DNA from: an uncultured Phascolarctobacterium sp.
GTDB lineage: Bacteria; Bacillota; Negativicutes; Acidaminococcales; Acidaminococcaceae
DNA: 23,366 nt
NCBI GenBank assembly: GCA_900554395.1
Contig: USHB01000002.1
Span: forward strand, 1 to 23,366
Direction: 5' to 3'
Part shown: piece after piece, positions 15,466 to 22,020 of the stretch
Numbering within the stretch: position 1 is the stretch's first letter
How the letters are laid out: each line of letters starts with the position of its first letter
Notes under the pieces: generated by a model
What the model was told of the DNA's origin: nothing
The model's input: the letters and a program-made list of their open reading frames with translations, nothing else
The model's database searches: none
Program-made: the position numbers and the translations under genes

Positions 15466-16644
15466 TTACAGGCTGATTTTTTCTTTAAAGCTCTGTACGC
15501 CGTCTTTCATTTCAATGATGATAGCAGCGATAATCGGGTTATGGTCTTTATCATAGGTTAAAGTGCCGCTTGCAACCGGAAGATCTTTGGTTGCTGCAAT
15601 AGCTGCTGCCAGTTTGGTGCCGTCAGCACCATCGCCGGCACGTTTCAAAGCATCGGCAAGAACAAGGCCTGCGTTATAACCCTGCATGCAGAAGATGTCC
15701 GGGTCTTTCTGATACATTGCTTTGTAATCAGAGATAAATTTCTGTACGGATTCGGTTTTATCCTGAACGGAGAATGCACTGGAGAAGTAAGTGTTGTTCA
15801 AAGCTTCTGCACCGGCAATTTCAACAAGTTTCGGGCTGTCCCAGCCGTCGCAACCGATAAGAGGAACATTCAAGCCAAGTTCACGGGTTTGTTTAATGAT
15901 TTTGGCAACTTCTTCATAGTAGCCCGGGATGTAGATTGCTTCTGGATTGGCAGCTTTAATTTTGGTCAAAGCAGATTTGAAATCGATGTCTTTAGCAAGG
16001 AAAGCTTCTTTAGCAACTACTTTGCCGCCTTTTTCATTCAAAGTTTTTTCAAATACTTCAGCAAGGCCTTTGGAATAATCGCTGGAAGCATCATAAAGAA
16101 CTGCTACGTTTTTAACGCCCAGAGTTTTGTCAGCAAATTCTGCCATCACGCGGCCCTGGAACGGGTCGATAAAGCAGGCGCGGAAAATGAATTCCCTAAC
16201 AGTGCCGTTATCAACGGTAATTGCCGGCGCGGTTGCGCAAGGAGCAATCAGAGGAATTTTATTGGAGGTTACTACCGGAGTAGCAGCAGCAACGCAGCCG
16301 CTGGTAGCAGGACCTACAACAGCCACAACTTTATCCTGAGTAATAAGTTTGGTTACGGAGTTGCCGGATTCAGCAGGCTCGGATTTATTGTCGCTTTCAA
16401 CAACAACAAGCTGTTTGCCATTAACGCCGCCAGCTTTGTTAACCTGGTCAACGGCAAGTTTCAAACCGCTCAGGGTTGATTTGCCGTAGTTGGCAACATT
16501 GCCGGTCAGCTCGAAGCTTGCGCCGATAACATAGCTGTTAGCGTTGGCAGCTTCCTGTTTCTTCTCTCCGCCGCAGCCTGCCAGAAGCGCGGTGCTTAAT
16601 GCAGCAACCAGACAGGCGCTTGTAAACTTTTTCCATTTGTTCAT
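15466..16644 (-). CDS. Branched-chain amino acid-binding lipoprotein (LivJ/LivK family), copy 2
   Basis: The promoter-proximal binding protein of the liv block, 392 residues. The signal peptide has lipobox LAGC, Cys at 24. The mature protein follows the same type I fold as its neighbour (IGASFELTGNVANYG, NKAGGVNGKQLVVVESDN, VVAVVGPATSGCV, FIFRACFIDPFQGRVMA, PLIGCDGWDSPKL). The SD is GGGGAAAG. It sits behind the strongest promoter in the window and before a strong hairpin, so it should be the most abundant product. Differences in the ligand-lining segments (TSGCVAAATP against LSSSVIAASA) suggest the two copies may prefer different amino acids. Confidence 0.93.
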   Translation of the reverse strand: MNKWKKFTSACLVAALSTALLAGCGGEKKQEAANANSYVIGASFELTGNVANYGKSTLSGLKLAVDQVNKAGGVNGKQLVVVESDNKSEPAESGNSVTKLITQDKVVAVVGPATSGCVAAATPVVTSNKIPLIAPCATAPAITVDNGTVREFIFRACFIDPFQGRVMAEFADKTLGVKNVAVLYDASSDYSKGLAEVFEKTLNEKGGKVVAKEAFLAKDIDFKSALTKIKAANPEAIYIPGYYEEVAKIIKQTRELGLNVPLIGCDGWDSPKLVEIAGAEALNNTYFSSAFSVQDKTESVQKFISDYKAMYQKDPDIFCMQGYNAGLVLADALKRAGDGADGTKLAAAIAATKDLPVASGTLTYDKDHNPIIAAIIIEMKDGVQSFKEKISL

Positions 16645-16740
16645 TTGTCTTTCCCCTTTTCGTTTAAATAATTATTATGCCGCTATGGGCAGCCAGGCCT
16701 CTCCCCTCATGCTCTAATAACTGCCCTGCAACTATCTTGT
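16645..16740 (-). promoter_or_regulatory. 5' leader of the liv block with competing hairpins
   Basis: The predicted transcript leader is about 95 nt. GGGCAG pairs with CTGCCC across 28 bases. CTGCCC also overlaps TGCC, which can form a small hairpin with GGCA instead, so two mutually exclusive folds are possible. No known riboswitch class was recognised and no T tract follows, so any control would be over translation. Confidence 0.35.
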
Positions 16741-16744
16741 TCAC
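16664..16744 (-). CDS. Possible leader peptide ending in four isoleucines
   Basis: A 26-codon open frame from GTG to TAA ends 17 bases before the livJ-type ATG. Nine of 26 residues are Ile, Leu or Val: I4, V5, L9, L10, L17 and a final run of four Ile at 23-26. That is the pattern expected of a branched-chain amino acid attenuator peptide, upstream of a branched-chain amino acid binding protein. Against it: there is no SD, and the GTG lies within about five bases of the main promoter's -10 box, so it would be transcribed only from the upstream promoter candidate. Tentative. Confidence 0.25.
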   Translation of the reverse strand: MNKIVAGQLLEHEGRGLAAHSGIIII

Positions 16745-16745
16745 C

Positions 16746-16774
16746 ATTGTAATAATTTTTTACATTTTTGTCAA
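16746..16774 (-). promoter_or_regulatory. Strong sigma-A promoter of the liv block
   Basis: Minus strand: TTGACA (16769-16774), exactly 17 bases, TACAAT (16746-16751), preceded by A/T-rich sequence that could act as an UP element. This is the best promoter match in the window. Confidence 0.85.
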
Positions 16775-16832
16775 TGATTTTTTTAATTTTACATACAAAT
16801 TTTCAATATTTTTTCAGCATTTTTGTTAATTT

Positions 16833-16862
16833 TTGTAAGTTTTTTATTTTTGTTTTTGTCAA
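16833..16862 (-). promoter_or_regulatory. Possible upstream second promoter of the liv block
   Basis: Minus strand: TTGACA (16857-16862), 18 bases, TTACAA (16833-16838). The -10 is weak. A transcript from here would include the possible leader peptide start. Confidence 0.35.
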
Positions 16863-16965
16863 ATAGATTTTAGTATATTATAAAAGCACACATTTTGCCT
16901 TGTGTTTTTGGAAAACACATAGTGCCACAAGCAATTTATTGCTTAAAATACTGCTCCGAAAAAAA
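16863..16965. other. Non-coding stretch with two inverted repeats
   Basis: Together with the liv promoter region and the next terminator this makes up the 389-base gap between the liv block and the ammonia-lyase gene. It holds a perfect inverted repeat TGTGTTTT-TGG-AAAACACA (16901-16919) and, ten bases on, AAGCAA-TTTA-TTGCTT (16929-16944). No coding sequence is visible. They could be regulator sites upstream of the liv promoter or remnants of a terminator. Confidence 0.5.
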
Positions 16966-17003
16966 TAAATCCCCTGCCGCTCTTTTACAGCACAGGGGAT
17001 TTA
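16955..17003 (-). terminator. Terminator of the diaminopropionate ammonia-lyase gene
   Basis: TAAATCCCCTG (16966-16976) pairs perfectly with CAGGGGATTTA (16993-17003). On the minus strand a T-rich tract (TTTATTTTTTT) follows. It lies 31 bases past the stop. Confidence 0.88.
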
Positions 17004-17033
17004 CTTTTAAACTGGTTTTCAAAAACATATAAA

Positions 17034-18152
17034 TTATTTAACAGCGTCCCAGACAATACGGCGGTAATTTGCTCTGTCGGTATCGCCTTCCGTTGAAATA
17101 CATAAAATTTTAGATTGTTTATCAAGTTTCAAGGCCTTTTTTATATCTGCAAGTTCTGGATTATTCAGCATTTCATACACAAAGCCAAGCGTAACGGCGC
17201 CGCTTTCTCCCGAAATAATTTTAGTATCTTCACCCGCCGGATTGCCAAGCACACGCATGCCTTCAGCCGCAATTTCATCCGGCACGGAAGCATAATAACC
17301 TGCATGCGCCCTTATCTGTTCCCAGCCCAAAGGGCAAGGTTCACCGCAGGCAAGCCCGGCCATCATTGTCGCAAGGCTGCCGCCTACTTTATGCAGCCTG
17401 CCGTCATCGGCTTCAGCAGTGCGGAAAATGCAATCTGCCTTATCAGGCTCAACTATGGTAATAACAGGGCAGTTATTTCCATAATAATCAGCCAGAAATC
17501 CGCACATAGCGCCGGCCATTGCGCCTACGCCTGCCTGCAGAAAAACATGCGTCGGCGCAGCTTTAAGCTGGTGGGCTATTTCCCAGCCCATAGTTGTATA
17601 GCCCTGCATAATCCACTGCGGTATTTCTTCATAGCCGTCCCATGAAGTATCCTGCACCAAAGCCCAGCCGTTTTTTTCTGCCTGACGGCAGGCAAACCTT
17701 ACAGTATCGTCATAATTCCAATCTGTAACAAAGGCTTCTGCCCCAAGCGCTTTAATATTTTCAACGCGCTCTGCCGCGCTGCCTTTTGGCAGATATACCA
17801 CGCAGCGGCAGTGCATTTTTTGTGCCGCCCAGGCAACTCCGCGACCATGGTTGCCATCTGTTGCCGTAACAAAAGTATTGCAGCTTCCTGCCTTTTGCAT
17901 ATAGCGGCTGATGGAATAACTGCCGCCCAAAACCTTAAAGGCGTTAAGCCCAAAACGCTTGCTCTCATCTTTAACGTAAATTTCTGAAACACCAAGCAGT
18001 CTGGCAAGTTCTTTTAAATTTACCAGGGGAGTCTCCTTATATTCAGATAAAGTTTTATGAAATTCCCACGCCTCTTTTGCGGCTGCTGCCGTAAAAACTG
18101 CATCTGCATTCTTTTTTGCTTCGCGTGAAATAAATTTTATCTTGCCCTTCAT
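17034..18152 (-). CDS. dpaL: Diaminopropionate ammonia-lyase
   Basis: A PLP enzyme of fold type II, 372 residues, that converts 2,3-diaminopropionate to pyruvate and two ammonia. The Schiff-base lysine is K73 in GLNAFKVLGGSY. The catalytic acids expected from the E. coli enzyme (YgeX) are in place: D99 in TDGNHGRGVAW and D168 in QDTSWDGY. The glycine-rich phosphate-binding loop is GVGAMAGAM. The family-typical IPQWIMQGYTTM follows. SD AAAGGAGG precedes the ATG. It lies downstream of the rpsR terminator with no clear promoter in between, so it may depend on read-through or on a promoter inside rpsR. It fits amino-acid fermentation alongside the liv genes. Confidence 0.94.
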   Translation of the reverse strand: MKGKIKFISREAKKNADAVFTAAAAKEAWEFHKTLSEYKETPLVNLKELARLLGVSEIYVKDESKRFGLNAFKVLGGSYSISRYMQKAGSCNTFVTATDGNHGRGVAWAAQKMHCRCVVYLPKGSAAERVENIKALGAEAFVTDWNYDDTVRFACRQAEKNGWALVQDTSWDGYEEIPQWIMQGYTTMGWEIAHQLKAAPTHVFLQAGVGAMAGAMCGFLADYYGNNCPVITIVEPDKADCIFRTAEADDGRLHKVGGSLATMMAGLACGEPCPLGWEQIRAHAGYYASVPDEIAAEGMRVLGNPAGEDTKIISGESGAVTLGFVYEMLNNPELADIKKALKLDKQSKILCISTEGDTDRANYRRIVWDAVK

Positions 18153-18180
18153 TTATTTCCTCCTTTCCGCTTCATAAACA

Positions 18181-18249
18181 AAAATCCCTTTTACTGTGGC
18201 ATCACAATAAAAGGGATTCGTTGCTGATTCAGCAGCGGCTTAAAAGCCG
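18181..18249 (-). terminator. Terminator of rpsF-ssb-rpsR, with two extra small palindromes
   Basis: AATCCCTTTTA (18183-18193) pairs with TAAAAGGGATT (18208-18218), with TGTG/CACA inside; on the minus strand TTTTTG follows. Just upstream in the transcript are CGGCTT-AA-AAGCCG (18236-18249) and GCTGA-T-TCAGC (18223-18233). Confidence 0.82.
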
Positions 18250-18255
18250 TGCATA

Positions 18256-18486
18256 TTATTCGCAGGTAAACGGCAGCAAAGCTACGTTACGTGCGCGTTT
18301 AATTGCAGTGGTCATCTGACGCTGATGTTTTGCGCAGTTGCCGGAAATACGGCGCGGTAAAATTTTGCCGCGTTCGGTGATATAACGGCGCAGTTTAGCT
18401 ACGTCCTTATAATCGATTTCTTCAACTTTATCAACACAGAAGCTGCAAACTTTTCTTCTCGGTCTTCTGCCTCTTTCGCGTTTCAT
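18256..18486 (-). CDS. rpsR: 30S ribosomal protein S18
   Basis: The small-subunit protein that pairs with S6, 76 residues. The conserved core ([25 protein letters not shown], split here by the usual turn, then [20 protein letters not shown]) is intact. This is a cysteine-containing form: C14 and C17 (VCSFCVDK) with C51 and H54 (NCAKH), a likely zinc site lost in some bacteria. It is third in the rpsF-ssb-rpsR operon, 18 bases after ssb. Confidence 0.98.
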   Translation of the reverse strand: MKRERGRRPRRKVCSFCVDKVEEIDYKDVAKLRRYITERGKILPRRISGNCAKHQRQMTTAIKRARNVALLPFTCE

Positions 18487-18504
18487 TCGCTTAAACCCTC
18501 CTTG

Positions 18505-18918
18505 TTAAAATGGGATTTCCTCATCAAAAGGAACCTGCGAGCCGAAGGATTCCATATCACTTCTGCCGCTTTCAGGTGCGCCGCCGTTGCTCGGAGTATA
18601 ACCCTTGCGTTCGATAAATTCTACGCTATTGGCAATTACTTCAGTAACATAACGTTTGCCGCCGTCTTTGGCATCATAGCTGCGGAGCTGCAAACGTCCT
18701 TCAACAAGCGCCCTTTGTCCTTTCATAAGGCTGTTCCCGCATAATTCTGCGATTTTACCCCATACTACAATGTTGATAAAATCGGCTTCACGTTGCCCAT
18801 CCTGATTAGTAAAAGGCCTGTCAACCGCAAGCGTAAACTGGCATACAACCTTGCCGGTAGTGGTATAACGCACTTCCGGGTCACGCGTTAAGCGGCCCAT
18901 TAAGATAATCTTGTTCAT
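18505..18918 (-). CDS. ssb: Single-stranded DNA-binding protein
   Basis: Coats single-stranded DNA in replication and repair, 137 residues. The OB fold fills about residues 1-105 (NKIILMGRLTRDPEVRYT, VCQFTLAVDRPF, DFINIVVWGKIAELC, KGQRALVEGRLQLRSY). The disordered tail is short, about 30 residues, and ends in the acidic protein-docking tip DEEIPF. The tail is shorter than in many SSBs. It lies between rpsF and rpsR, 20 bases after rpsF, the conserved bacterial arrangement. Confidence 0.98.
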   Translation of the reverse strand: MNKIILMGRLTRDPEVRYTTTGKVVCQFTLAVDRPFTNQDGQREADFINIVVWGKIAELCGNSLMKGQRALVEGRLQLRSYDAKDGGKRYVTEVIANSVEFIERKGYTPSNGGAPESGRSDMESFGSQVPFDEEIPF

Positions 18919-18938
18919 AACTTAATGTTACCTCCGGA

Positions 18939-19226
18939 TTACTCGCCTTTTTTAATAACCATGTGGCGCATAACTTCGTCGGTAATTTTCATTACACGGT
19001 CAAGTTCTTTAACAGCTTTGGGTTCTGCGCTGAAAGTTACGAGTACATACTGACCTTCGGTGAAATCCTGGATTTCATAAGCGAGGCGTTTTTTGCCCCA
19101 GCGGTCGGTTTTTTCTACAGTACCACCGTTAGCAGTAATGAGGTTTTCAAATTTAGCTACAACAGCTTCAAATGCTTCTTCCTCTACAACCGGTTTAACG
19201 ATGTACATGACTTCGTAATTGTTCAC
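18939..19226 (-). CDS. rpsF: 30S ribosomal protein S6
   Basis: The small-subunit protein that binds S18 at the platform, 95 residues. Typical N-terminus NNYEVMYIVKP and core KTDRWGKKRLAYEIQDFTEGQYVL are intact. The start is a GTG at 19226 with a very strong SD (AAAGGAGG, GGAGG seven bases from the start). It leads the rpsF-ssb-rpsR operon behind its own promoter and a structured leader. Confidence 0.98.
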   Translation of the reverse strand: MNNYEVMYIVKPVVEEEAFEAVVAKFENLITANGGTVEKTDRWGKKRLAYEIQDFTEGQYVLVTFSAEPKAVKELDRVMKITDEVMRHMVIKKGE

Positions 19227-19253
19227 GAAATCACCTCCTCCTTTGGACTTTGG

Positions 19254-19296
19254 CCCCCGTTCGGGAGCAGGGGAATGTATCTATATCAATACACGC
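19254..19296 (-). promoter_or_regulatory. Structured rpsF leader, possible S6:S18 autoregulatory site
   Basis: The leader of about 70 nt forms TGTAT/ATACA and then a GC hairpin (CCCC at 19270-19273 on the transcript side with GGGG at 19254-19258) whose loop contains TCCCGAA. S6:S18 complexes control their operon in many bacteria through a leader hairpin with an exposed CCG. The resemblance is by eye only. Confidence 0.35.
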
Positions 19297-19302
19297 TTAA
19301 GT

Positions 19303-19331
19303 ATTATATCATCAGCTTTGACGTTTTGCAA
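19303..19331 (-). promoter_or_regulatory. Sigma-A promoter of rpsF-ssb-rpsR
   Basis: Minus strand: TTGCAA (19326-19331), 17 bases, TATAAT (19303-19308). It begins only 17 bases past the stop of the upstream gene, with no terminator in between. Confidence 0.75.
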
Positions 19332-19347
19332 GCTGAATTTAAAATTT

Positions 19348-20718
19348 TTACAGTTCTTTCAAAACTGCGCCCACTGCTTTTTCAACAGCTTCTTTATAGG
19401 CTGCCGCGTTATCGGCAAGCACCTTTTTAATTTTGGCAGCAAAGCCTGCTTCCGGCGTCAGCAATTTTTTATAGGCCAGTGCCCATGCGCAGGCAGCTTC
19501 GCCAGCCGGCAAAAGTTCAGCTCCGGTAAATTCCGGCAAGCCTGCAAAATCCTGCATTTGCTGCATCAGTGCCGCATCTTTTTCTTTTACTACATCCAAT
19601 GCGCACAGCCATAATAAATTGCCCATTTTCAGGCAAACCTGCCCTTTCATGGCTTTTGCCAGCGCGCCCGGCGCCGATGCATACAAATCGGCATTAAACA
19701 GGCTCAGCCTGTAACCGAAGGTAGCAGCAATTTCTCCGTATACTTTCATTCCTTCAGGTTCTGCTGCGGCTTTGCCTGCATCCAGTTCCATAGATGCCAT
19801 TTTAATTCCGTTGCGCTGCAATTCATTGCTGATAAGGTAAAGTTCCTGCGGAGTCATTAATTTGTCTGGTTTAGCAAGTTTAAGTTCAAAATCAATATCC
19901 CACGGAGTATTGTTTAAATAAGTATTATAAATATACTGGGTGTGCATAATAGCTTCGCCAAATTCCAAAACTATACGCTGCAAAACTTCCGGCTCAAAAT
20001 GCACAACAGTATCACCGGCTTTAAAATCAGCCTCCAGATAAGATGCTTTCATGGCATTGCGGAATTCTTCCGGTAATTCGTTATATTTTGCGGCAACTTC
20101 ATCAGCGCTCATAGCTTCAATTTTAGTGTCGATTTTAGCGCTGCAGTCAAAACCAATCATGCTGTAACCGTAAAGAAGCGCCTTTACAATTTCTTCTTCG
20201 GTTGTCAGCCCTGCTGCATTGGCGCCGTAGCCTTCTTTATAGCCAAGTTCCAAAACGCCCCAGGTTGCAGTATCAACAGCTTCCAAAAAGTTGCGTTTTA
20301 AAATATCTGCATTGGCAGCAGCATAATCTACCAGTACCGGACGCGCCTGACGCAGTTTAAACTGCGGTGCGGCATAGGCGGCTGCTACACCCAGCCAATC
20401 GCTGAAAGCAATGCTTATGCCTTTGCCGTTCTGTGCCTGCGGCGCGCTCCATTTTAAATAACGGCGCACAACGGCTGCATTGTTCGGGTTAAGTTCCATT
20501 ACATCAACAGTTAAATCATTAACTTTGCCGCTGCTTTTTTTAACAAACAATGCTGCCGGCTGGCACTCATTTTTATAAGCACATACCAATACCCTGCCTT
20601 CTGCCGTATCGGCAAGAGCAAGCCACGAGCCCTGCATTTCATTTAAAGATGCGGGTAAAATTTTACCGCAAGAAAATTCTTCCATTGCCTGTACGGCAGT
20701 TACCTGTTTTATAGCCAT
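19348..20718 (-). CDS. Divergent UxaE (tagaturonate epimerase)-family protein, probably without the usual active site
   Basis: A 456-residue protein that I place in the UxaE family by several blocks: ATWGVLELGYKEGYGAN (about 151-167), EEIVKALLYGYSMIGFD (175-191), TPQELYLISNELQRNGIKMA (289-308) and YRLSL (336-340) near the C-terminus. UxaE enzymes interconvert tagaturonate and fructuronate. From memory of the family, true members carry a GDRLG motif and an HSGSDKFS block. Here the matching places read DWLG (107-110) and FNADLYAS (341-348), without His, so activity is doubtful. No other uronate gene is nearby. The ATG at 20718 has GGAGG seven bases upstream; the ATG at 20751 has none. It has its own promoter and sits between an AT-rich DnaA-box-like cluster and rpsF. 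The true function is unknown. Confidence 0.65.
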   Translation of the reverse strand: MAIKQVTAVQAMEEFSCGKILPASLNEMQGSWLALADTAEGRVLVCAYKNECQPAALFVKKSSGKVNDLTVDVMELNPNNAAVVRRYLKWSAPQAQNGKGISIAFSDWLGVAAAYAAPQFKLRQARPVLVDYAAANADILKRNFLEAVDTATWGVLELGYKEGYGANAAGLTTEEEIVKALLYGYSMIGFDCSAKIDTKIEAMSADEVAAKYNELPEEFRNAMKASYLEADFKAGDTVVHFEPEVLQRIVLEFGEAIMHTQYIYNTYLNNTPWDIDFELKLAKPDKLMTPQELYLISNELQRNGIKMASMELDAGKAAAEPEGMKVYGEIAATFGYRLSLFNADLYASAPGALAKAMKGQVCLKMGNLLWLCALDVVKEKDAALMQQMQDFAGLPEFTGAELLPAGEAACAWALAYKKLLTPEAGFAAKIKKVLADNAAAYKEAVEKAVGAVLKEL

Positions 20719-20759
20719 TAAAATGCCTCCATGATAAATATTCTTTTTCATCTTTATAT

Positions 20760-20788
20760 ATTATCGCCAAAAAACTCAGTTTCTGCAA
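20760..20788 (-). promoter_or_regulatory. Candidate sigma-A promoter of the UxaE-like gene
   Basis: Minus strand: TTGCAG (20783-20788), 17 bases, GATAAT (20760-20765). The -35 region shares TTGCTTGCAGA with the phnX promoter. Confidence 0.6.
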
Positions 20789-20892
20789 GCAAAAAAACAA
20801 ATGCCTACAAAATACGCTTTGCAAAAGCAACGTGCAAAATACATAACTAACACAAGATGCTGTGGTAAACGAGTATTAAAAAAGTTGTTAAG

Positions 20893-21112
20893 TTATCGAC
20901 ATTTTACACATAGTTTTCCACAGTTTTACGAACTAAAAAAGTTATACTTACTTTTTTCTACACATTTTTTAGCATTTATACAGAACTGCACAAAACTTTT
21001 CCACAGTTTTCAACATATTATCAACATTTTGTTGATAACTTTTTGCTTATTGAGGATAACTTACAGAACCACTAAATATATGCTTGTTTTATTTTTACAA
21101 GAGTTTTACACA
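20893..21112. other. AT-rich cluster of DnaA-box-like 9-mers, candidate origin element
   Basis: Most of the 409-base gap between the UxaE-like gene and the RarD-type gene. Against the consensus TTATCCACA I see on the plus strand TTATCGACA (20893), TTTTACACA (20902 and 21104), TTTTCCACA (20914 and 20997), TTTTCAACA (21007) and TTATCAACA (21018). On the minus strand TTATCAACA (21030-21038) faces the last of these, and TTATCCTCA lies at 21051-21059. The surroundings are extremely A/T-rich. Neighbours rpsF, ssb, rpsR, DUF951 and ychF are often origin-proximal in Bacillota. All genes to the left run away from this site. dnaA itself is not in the window, and the two genes to the right point toward it. 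No coding sequence is supported here. Confidence 0.45.
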
Positions 21113-21127
21113 ATTACAACAAACTGT

Positions 21128-22009
21128 TTAATTACTCCGCAGCTGGGAAACAACAAATAAAAACAAAGCTCCCCAAATCCACCCAAACGCTAATAAATGC
21201 TGGGCTGTAAACGGTTCACCATAAACAAACACGCCCAGCAGCAATGTTAAGGTCGGTGATATATACTGCAAAAAGCCGATAATTTTCAGCGGCAGCAGTT
21301 TGGCACCGGCAGTAAACAATAACAACGGTATTGCCGTAACTACACCTGCGCCTGCCAAAAGCATCAGCACCTGCGCATTACCGCCTGCATAAAAAGATAA
21401 ACCCTGCTGCCACAGCATATATTCATAAGCTAACGCTATGGGAGTAATGATTAATGTCTCCAGCATAATGCTGGTTAAACTGGAAACCGGCAGAACTTTT
21501 TTAATTAAACCGTACAACGCAAAACTGATTGCCAAAGTAAGCGATACCCATGGCAATTTCCCAAAACTCCATACCATGCTGCCAACACCAACACATGCGC
21601 ACAGCACTGCCAGCAACTGCATTTTGTTTAAACGCTCACGTAAAAATATAACGCCAAACAATACGCTTACCAGCGGATTAATATAATAACCCATGCTTGT
21701 TTCCACAATATGCCCATTATTAACCGCCCAGATAAAAGAGCCCCAGTTGATGCTGATAACAACACCTGCCGCTATCATTGCTGCACCGGTTTTAAAGGTG
21801 CTGAACACAGTTTTAACTTCGGTAATAAACACCGGTAATTTCTTTTGTATGATAATTAAAAACGCTACAAATATACAAGACCAGATAAAACGGCTGGATA
21901 ATATTTCAAACGGCAGCACCTGTTCCAGCAATTTCCAATAAACCGGCAGAATACCCCACAAAATATATGCACTAAGTCCGCAGGCAAGCCCTTTTTTATA
22001 ATCGCTCAT
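21128..22009 (-). CDS. rarD: RarD/EamA family permease
   Basis: An inner-membrane DMT-superfamily transporter of about 293 residues with ten hydrophobic segments in two EamA halves. The N-terminal RarD signature is clear (KGLACGLSAYILWGILPVYWK, then FEILSSRFIWS), as is the mid-protein NGHIVETSMGYYINPLVSVL and the second-half FLQYISPTLTLLLGV. RarD (chloramphenicol-sensitive protein in older naming) has no firm substrate. The ATG at 22009 has AAGGAG seven bases upstream; a TTG six bases earlier is too close to it. It begins 12 bases after the MFS gene stop, so they share a transcript. Confidence 0.88.
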   Translation of the reverse strand: MSDYKKGLACGLSAYILWGILPVYWKLLEQVLPFEILSSRFIWSCIFVAFLIIIQKKLPVFITEVKTVFSTFKTGAAMIAAGVVISINWGSFIWAVNNGHIVETSMGYYINPLVSVLFGVIFLRERLNKMQLLAVLCACVGVGSMVWSFGKLPWVSLTLAISFALYGLIKKVLPVSSLTSIMLETLIITPIALAYEYMLWQQGLSFYAGGNAQVLMLLAGAGVVTAIPLLLFTAGAKLLPLKIIGFLQYISPTLTLLLGVFVYGEPFTAQHLLAFGWIWGALFLFVVSQLRSN

Positions 22010-22020
22010 ATACAATCTCC

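Noticed and set aside
16645..16740. A known riboswitch or T-box before the liv genes
   Set aside because: No T-box sequence or recognisable aptamer core was seen, and the leader is too short for a T-box.
16901..16919. The TGTGTTTT/AAAACACA repeat as a terminator
   Set aside because: No gene ends beside it on either strand and no T tract follows the stem; the dpaL terminator is already at 16966-17003.
20801..21160. A 119-codon plus-strand frame across the AT-rich gap
   Set aside because: It has no SD, ends inside the rarD gene, is biased to Lys/Thr/Phe/Leu as expected from A/T-rich DNA, and resembles no family; the DnaA-box-like content explains the stretch better.
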